From Argopecten irradians (taxonomy: Eukaryota > Mollusca > Bivalvia > Pectinida > Pectinidae), in NCBI RefSeq assembly GCF_041381155.1, contig NC_091142.1:38117604-38181603 (forward strand): a DNA stretch of 64,000 bases, in the 5' to 3' direction. Under the pieces are notes generated by a model. The model did no database searches. It saw only the letters and a program-made list of their open reading frames with translations, and was not told the origin of the DNA. How positions within the stretch are numbered: position 1 is the first letter of the stretch; each line of letters starts with the position of its first letter. Made by a program: the position numbers and the translations under genes. Below are positions 12,001-21,000 of this stretch, piece after piece.

Positions 12001-15000
12001 GCAAACTGCTTTTTATGATCTAGCTAATAAAATACCAAATTAATAGGACAAATAAACAAATTTCATTATCTTATGAAGTTATGATAGTAATACCTTCTTG
12101 TGCATCATTGGGTGATTTTCCAAGTTGTTTCTCAAAGCCAGCAAAAGTACTTGGTGGTGAACACTGCTGGAGTATTCCGACACTGTTACAGAACTGGTCA
12201 GCAAGCTTAAAATCATTAAAAACAATAATTGTTCAATTATAAATGAGCTTTTTCATAATCATTTATAAATACCAAGTACATGTATATACATGATTATGAA
12301 CCTTTTTTGATATTCCATGAAATACATTTTGCGGGGGATAATGACTCCAAAACTGTTCAACTAAGCTCAGCAATGTATGTAGGATTTTTTAAGGGGAGTC
12401 CAAAACACTAATTTCAATTTTTGATTAGCAACAACACAAAGAAATATATACATGTATAGAGGGTAACATTCTCAACATTTTGGCGAGTCCCACAAGAAAA
12501 TCATTCCAGGTTTCATCTAGACAAGTCCCATAAATCACTGTTAGCTCCTTGAAACTATTTTTTTATACTTTTTGACACACAAACTAATCTTATTTCAATG
12601 TTTAGTTTAGAGGTTTAGTAACAAATTCATGCTCCATTATGATGCTCTACATTACGCTCCAATACAAGATCTAACAATGCCCCGTTTCGGGGTCACCTAA
12701 GTCAGTGTTATGAATAATGTTTGCCTACTTGCTCATTTTCAGCTGACTTTTTAAAATTCCATCATTGCAATTATTTGGTATCGATCATCACTATTCCCTG
12801 GTAACAAACCTGTAGCGAGTCAATCAAAAATGGCGTTGTTGTGTTGTATGCAGATAAGCATGCACCTGATGAAGATTATGTGGTGAAGGTGCGTTGGAGC
12901 ATGCAGATCCGGTGCAAAATTGACCATGTGATTAGTCAGCTCATAAACAACTAGATAAGTGGCATATTTCAAATGGAAAACTTGGATTTTGTATCTTTTT
13001 CATCAGAACATGAGGATAAATGGATGCGAGTACCAAAAAATGCAATGATGGATTTTTAAAAACTCACCGGAATTTATCTTAGATGACAAAAATATTTTGT
13101 TTTGCCGATTCTCAAGATTCGTCATTCAATTTTTGATGAGTACGCTGATTTTGTGAGCAGGTATGTCACTTCTGTTTACCTTTGTCCACTATACGTGTAG
13201 TCAGATCTAGCTTTTTAGCCAGATTCAGTGGTGCTACCGGACCTGATCGTGGCTACAACAGTAGTAGTTTGCTATCAGTCAGAATTTTGAGTCTGCATTA
13301 TAGCAATCATGGCTAGATTTAGCGAATTACAACAGTAGCTACTCTACTGAGTACATCTGATCAGGGCTCGAATTTCAGGATGTTTTACTTGCTTTTTGCA
13401 AGTAGGTATACCAGAGTAGCAAGTGAAAAAAATATGCACTTGCTTATTTTAGCAAGTGGTTTTTATCAGGGACAACTGTAAAAATGGCATAATGATTGTG
13501 AAAAATTGTTGTAATGGAAAATATGGGGGCCCAGTTCTTACAATAATGTTGTTGATATACGCTATGTACTTATACACCTCACATCATCATGCAAAAATAA
13601 AGGATTTTATATATAACATAACTGTAATTTGAATACGGATATTAATTATAAGTAAAAAGTATATTTTAGCAAGTAAAAATTTATGGCACTTGCTATTTTT
13701 AGCAAGTGGCAAAAAATGTAAAATTCAAGCCCTGTCTGATAGGGACCAATTTCACATTAGCAGGGTCGTTTTGACTAGTGTCGATATGACAGTATTTGAG
13801 TAACCAGGTAACTAGTCTGCTAAAACTGACCATAATCGCAGACTCAGAATTCTGACTGATCGTGTTAACAAGCGATCAGTCAGAATTTTGAGCCACTAGA
13901 CACACCCATTCATATGCATACAGACACATCACAGCCACAAAGGATACATTTAAGTATTCCTTCTTCCCATACACCATCACACGCTGGGATCTCCTCCCTG
14001 TGGCAACAGTACAAAACAAAACACTACACTGGAGGGCTTCAAGGCAAACATAAACAATGTAGCCCTTGAAGCCCCCTCTCACAAATAAACACCTCATTTT
14101 TATCAAGTTTTCAACCTATCTACTTTTATCTATTCCAGCACCAGGAAAAGATGCACTGTATATAACCCCCTCCCCCACACCACCTCACCTATAATCGTCA
14201 CTTTTGACGGATGGTGACAAACTAAAGAAGAAGACGAACTAGCAAGCAAGTTGGGCCGAGCGTCCGTATGACAATATGGCCGTTTTGTCTAAGCCCAATA
14301 TGACAATAACAGGATGAAATAAGGCTTTACTTTTTTTAATGTTGGATGTTGCCTGTTTGAAGTTTCAAGTCGCTGAAAATCGGGTCGATAGTCTACTAAC
14401 TAGGTTAATTTTGACTGGGCTGAAATCAGGAAGGGTCACACTTAATAACGACAACAAACGACAAGAAACGACAACAAACGACAACACGTTAAATATAAGG
14501 AAAAGTTAGTGACAACACAAGATATGTTATTCAGTACATTAAAATGAATATTTCTACCAAGTTTTATGAAGATTGGTGCAAAAATGAAGGAATTAGAGCG
14601 ATTTTAATATTCTGAAATCGGCCGCTGGTCAACAATAGATCGAGTGACAAGAGGTTTGCCGTGACGGTATACCGACAACACGTTGTAACATCGAAAATGT
14701 TTTAAAAACCTAAGGACAACAGAAGATGTGTTATTTGTCATACTATAATGCATCTATGTACAAATTTTCATTAAGATTGGAATAAAAATGAAGACTTTAT
14801 ACCTGTTTTAATGTTACGAGATCGGCGAATGGTCAGGTCTACTACCGACAACAGATTGACGACTCACACACGCCTGTACACGCGTGTGTACGAGTGCATA
14901 TAGGGTCTCGATATTGTTTTTCTAAGCCATTATTGTGTAAACATCATTATAGTCGGTGTAGAACTCTAGGCCATACTCAATACACGAGTATGTTTTCAGA

Positions 15001-18000
15001 CCCTACGTGACGCTACCCAAATTGGAACACTTTTTGAAGATAATTGTAAAATCAAAGTACTGAAAGTACTGAAGGAGGCGTAGCTCAGATTCTAGACAGG
15101 GTAATGATATATTGAAATATTAAAGATATATCATAAAAGTAATAGTACATGTTCAGGTTATTTTCAATCAATATGGATTGAAATATCAGATTGAAAATTC
15201 TGTACTTTCGCAGAATGACTGTTGTTTATTATAGAATAATGTGGATCAAGTATTTGCAAATTGATTAAATCATGGAAATGTTTAATCTTATAAAGTTGTT
15301 AAAAACAAATGCTCCAAAGATCTTGAAAATATTGTATGCGAAATAAATATGAACAATGACTAATGATATAGAATAAAAATGATGCAAGACTAATATATAT
15401 TCCTTTTGAAAGTTTGTGTTGGTTTTTACATGTTTTGAAATTTCAATCATGGTTTGAACTTTCTACCATCTGGGCAAAGTGTATGAAAGTGGTAGTTATG
15501 CTCCTGCTGAGCTCAGCATATACTGGCAGTAGAACGACTGGCTGACCCATTGTCAGTTTAATGTGACAAGGTGTGTTGGGATGCTTGGGTGTCTTCAGCG
15601 GCATGTTCCAGTGATATCATAATACATGTAGCACAATGAAAGGGCAAGAGTTCCACTATACAAGAAGACCCAACAAATACAGCGCAGTCTGTGCATGCTA
15701 CACACAACATACATTGGAGGCTGTCCATGCCATTAATGAACCCAACAATCAAATATTGCCAAATCCAGTGTCAATCTGTCAATGTTAACAACAGCGTAAG
15801 GTGAAGTTGAAATCAATGTCCAATTTCCTCTCAAGGGATATTCCATTAAAACATCTAACCCAACTCAGGATATTATAAACATTGATACCCCTGATTTCAA
15901 TTTCAGAAGTTAATACTGGATTGGAATATTACATTTTGTTGCAATGAAAGTACTAGTTAAAGGAATTGTGCAGTCAAAAATTATAATTTCAGTTTATGCT
16001 GGAAATGGCTTTATTAGCACGTGTAGAAACCTCTCCGTGCCGCGCGCGACCGGAATAACCTGTAAACCGTCGATATCGAGGTCCAAACTTCTGACCGCCC
16101 GATTATGCATATTTTCTAGCTCTAAACCGTGTGACATCATAATAGTCCGTGGCTTATAGCTGTACTATAACTGATGTGCTATCACTTACATCGACGGTCA
16201 CAGGAAAAGCCGATCAACGATTTTTTTTATGATTACTTTATACAATAACTTTGGCTCGAATGTAAATAACTAAAAGAGTGAAATTCGATGTTTCAAATAC
16301 TCTAATTTATGCTCTAATAACAGGTATCTTCGTGTAATTATGACAGAAAATCCACACAGAAATAAAAGTTTCGATTTTTTTTGTCGAGGAGTTCAGCAAC
16401 GAATAAGCTTTAATTAGATAATATTTTCCTGTAGTCTGTATCTTTGATACATTGTGAATTACAAAGTTTGTGACTGTAAAATGAAATTTTATGAAACAAT
16501 TTCAGAAATCCTTTATTAAAGTATTGACGTACATACCAGAAACATATATACATATATGTATACGGTGTATATGTTTCTGTACATACACACCGATGATTGA
16601 TCATTACAAACATTGTGTTGTGTGTTGCTAACCGAATAAATTGAGATACATTTATTACAATACCGTAAAACGTTTCAACATATGGTAGAAAGAATTTATT
16701 TTTGATATTATAAAAGATCTAAATATTGAGATATTAGCAAAACAAACTATTTTTTTCAGACTGTGTGGTCGCTTTCAATTTTTAATCGATATACGAGTAG
16801 ATATCCCTATACAGATATATAATTAGCCATGTCTTTGGTTTGATGGTTATGTAATACCTGGGCCAGGATGTTGTTTACCTGTACCAAACGCCATTCATCG
16901 AACTCACCTGTAAGTACCTGGCCGCGGGCAATTTGCTATTCGGTGGACTATGTCGGGTATTTGCTATTGTCTTACTGTCAATCAGGTTAGGACATCCGTT
17001 AATTGGATTGTGACTTGAATTATGGAAACCCCGTACATCTATGCTCTAGGTTTTTTTATTGTCACCTCCATTTTTAAAATGAAGATGTAAAAGCAAATGG
17101 AAATAAAATATCCCTGATCATACATGTACCTAGGAATATATATTACATATATATATGCCGTACACAGGTAAAACAATAATGGAAGTTGACTTATTCAGAA
17201 ACAAAAATGGTTCTAAGAACTATTTCAACTAAAGATTTAACCTTAAAAATTATTCCAGTCTAGTACTGTAATTACGGAATCGTGGAATATAGCAATCACC
17301 CGTAATTTCTAAGGTTTTAGGAAAAATTCTAAGCATGTATTTTCATAGCCGCAATATTGTAGCTCAAAAGACTTTTTGACAGAAAATGGTGTCGTCTTTA
17401 GAAAGGTATAGTAGGCCGGGTACGTATATTCGTTCTAGTATTTTCACCGTTTCGAATCTACATGTATAGTCATACAAGAAGGGTTACAGCATTACCACAC
17501 TAAATATACTTATTTAAATATCACCAAGTATAATTTTGAAAAGGTACAACATTTCATATCTATTTATGATGCCTGTATACAAGTAATTTCATTTTTCATT
17601 TGAACACTATATGTGGTTACTTTTTGGATAATACGATAAATGTTCATATATCATACTATTAAATCTCGGTATGATATACAAAAGGATCGACAATGGATAT
17701 ACTATTTTAAGGATTTAGTATAATTTTGAAATTATGAATTTAAATCTACACTTATACTGTAATTTAGAAACACATATCAGAAATATCATTGATGTATTTC
17801 TTCTTTTTAGTAAATGTTATGGATAAAGTTTCAAAGGCAACAATATAGATATACATATTATTTTCGGTATAAGTTTGGTATTGTCACTCCAATATCACAT
17901 AACTAATAAACCGTCCACATTTTACTTTTACTCAAAAACTGTGACGTATTTGCATCGTTATGGTAGAAGTTTGAAATAAAAACAATAATAAGTAATAAGA

Positions 18001-21000
18001 TAGCGTTGCATTATACTGGTTTTTTTTTTATTACAGAGAAATTTATATAATATGCTATCTAAATCTCAGTCCAGACTGATCCGAACATCATTTTGATATC
18101 GCTATCAAATTGGACAGAATATCTAATCTAAAGTTAGATATATGCTTGTTTGAATGTTTGAAATGGTGTAAATGGATTGTTTTGAAACTGAAAATATCTA
18201 CATCATTATCTCATTATCTCTGAACCGTAGTCGACACTACCCGTAAATCACGACCAAAACCAACCGATAGCGCTAAAAGCTAGGCGATTCGTTGGGTGGG
18301 ACTTAATTTTTCATTCATCAAAAGCAATATCCTGACGTATTATCAAAAAAATATTTTGGCTGCACAAATCCTTTAATATCTTAACGGAATATCCCTTTGT
18401 ATAGAATATGCAACATCTGCAAATAAACAAGATATTGTTAAAAACAAGAAAAAAATATATTTCACCTTACATAAAAAAAAAATTTTTTGTCTTACATAAA
18501 AAAAAACATTTTTCGTCCCACATAAAAAAAATATTTTTCACTATACATAAAAAATATTTCTTGTCTTACACAAACTGTTTTACGTGAGCACGTAAACGTT
18601 TTACGTGCTCACATAATAAGTTTTACGTGAGCACGTAAAAGAAAAAATATTTTTCACCCTACATAAAATCTTTTTTTTTGGTCCTACATTAAAAAAAAAA
18701 AATTTTCGTGTCACTTCTGTGCCGCCGTACTTTTATGTTTATTTTTGAGAAATGTTTTGTTAATAATGTTGCTTCAGAATGAATCAAATTACACAGTGAT
18801 GCTATCATTTCCAAATATTATTCGACATGAGGTCTTCAAAAATTAATTAAAACGTTTACATGTCAGAAAATGGGCGATTTTCTATGTCGGAAATACTCAA
18901 AATATTGCCGATTTTTTATAACTTAAAGGGACAATTCACTCAGGCTAATTCTTTTACATAACCAAAAAGCAAAATATGGCATAAATGTATTGTTTTACAT
19001 TTCTTATGAAACATATAACATAAAATATTGACAAATTCCACGTCATTGTTTAATATTTTAATTAATATCGTTGAAATATCAATTCGTTGATCAATACGAT
19101 TAACAGGCACAATATGGACGTTGTACCCATACCCGAGCCAAAGTCACGCACGTTAAACAAATAAACTACATAACCCCTGAGAAGGTGATAAAATGATTTT
19201 TAGGCAAGACAATTCGCCTAATAAGGTAAACACACTACTGTCAGAGCGATTTGAGCAGTTCTAGACAAAAGTTGCATTACTCTACGAGCAAGGGACAGGG
19301 TTCGGCATACAAGAAGTTCGACCACAATGTGTAATGGCGGACAGCGAGCGAGTTTGAACATCTACACACATGTCACAACCATGGGCTTTTCAGGCATATC
19401 ACAGTAAAAACGACTGATCTAATTTCCATTAGAACTGGGTTTTTTTTTCGATATTATGTACAAATTTTAATGTTTTCTTGACTGAATTGTCCCTTTAAAA
19501 ACAATATATGCGCAAATTACCTGAAATATCGTAAACAAACTAATCAATATTTGTATCATGGCTCCATCAATATATTTGCTCTGTAAAACACTGTTATTTC
19601 TGCTTTGTCCGTGCCGATTCACCGTCCGTTCACCGCTTCTTTCACTTTCTATCGTTCCGAGTAGTGTGTTTATTGTAGGATGTTAGTACATTATTTGCCG
19701 TTGAAAAATGCACGAAAAATAATCTGATCAACTGTAAATGAAACATATTAAAGGATTATTGAAGTTTTGACAACAAGTTTTTAACAAAATTATCAACACT
19801 CACGGCTGTAAACTCGCCAGCCATTCCAGGACCAACACGGCGTCATGATCAGGTAATGGCGATAGTACGGGACCTCGCCGTTTTTCATGTACGTCAGATT
19901 TTCGTTCGGTCAAATTGAATAAAAAAATCGTCAAAATCATTGTCAGATTATATCCTTTTAGGCCTGTGATATTTAAATATCATGACATCGTACTTATAAT
20001 TACAAATATATACCGTAATATCAACAGCAGAAGCCATGATGGCGTCCCCGGTAACATGAGTGAAGCAGTGAACACAAGTGCGTCGGCAGAGTTTGTAACA
20101 GTTGTCTCCCTTTGTACGGACTGTTCTTTTTGACATGTTCGTTAGTTTGGGGAATTCTAGTTCATTTTTATAAAATATTAGTGGATAGGCCTAGCAATAT
20201 TCGATTAAATACCCGTAATTGAAAAGGCATTTATTTTCAGTTGAATTATTTTACTTACAAACAAGTTCATATGCAATTACTGTTAGATTCGCGGTTTGCA
20301 AGTTAGTCTGCCGTAGGTTAGTAAGGCCAACAGATCTAGATGCAGCGCACTCACTAGTATAAGTACCGATATTGAGACACACTTTCGGTTAGAATAATCA
20401 ATAACTAATTGTAACATTGAAAATAAGTCTAAAGTAATAAAGTAGGAAATTATAATGTGACTGAAACATGTAATCAACGGAGAACCTCTGACTGCTGTAT
20501 AATACACAACGTACGTTGCAATACACAGTGTAAAGTTATCTCCCGTAGTTCCGGAAACTGTCGATAGGATTACCAAGGTATAGTGTTCCGGTGATAATTG
20601 AAAACCAGAGTGATTACATGATGGCAGGCTGCGCCTCCATAAAAAATCTTACATGTGGTTGAATCCAGATTTTTTTCTTAACATTCCACAAATAGATGCT
20701 TTTATTATTAATTTCATGATTTGTTTACTTGTCAGCCCTGTGTTTCAGCAGATTTGAGTACCCAAACGGAACACCTCCTAAATAAAGTTTGATTAATAAA
20801 TGTCCAGGCATGATAAAAAAATGTTTGAATTGATTTAAATAAAGTTCAAACGTATTTTAGTTTATTCAGGGCACATGTCTTTCAAATATATTCCATTCAG
20901 CATTTATTTTTCTCATTTTAAAATATATGGTGTTTTTAGGGTTGTCGCACGACGTCGTTTCCCGGAGTTTTTCAAAATTTCATTATTTTCATTTTTAAAT

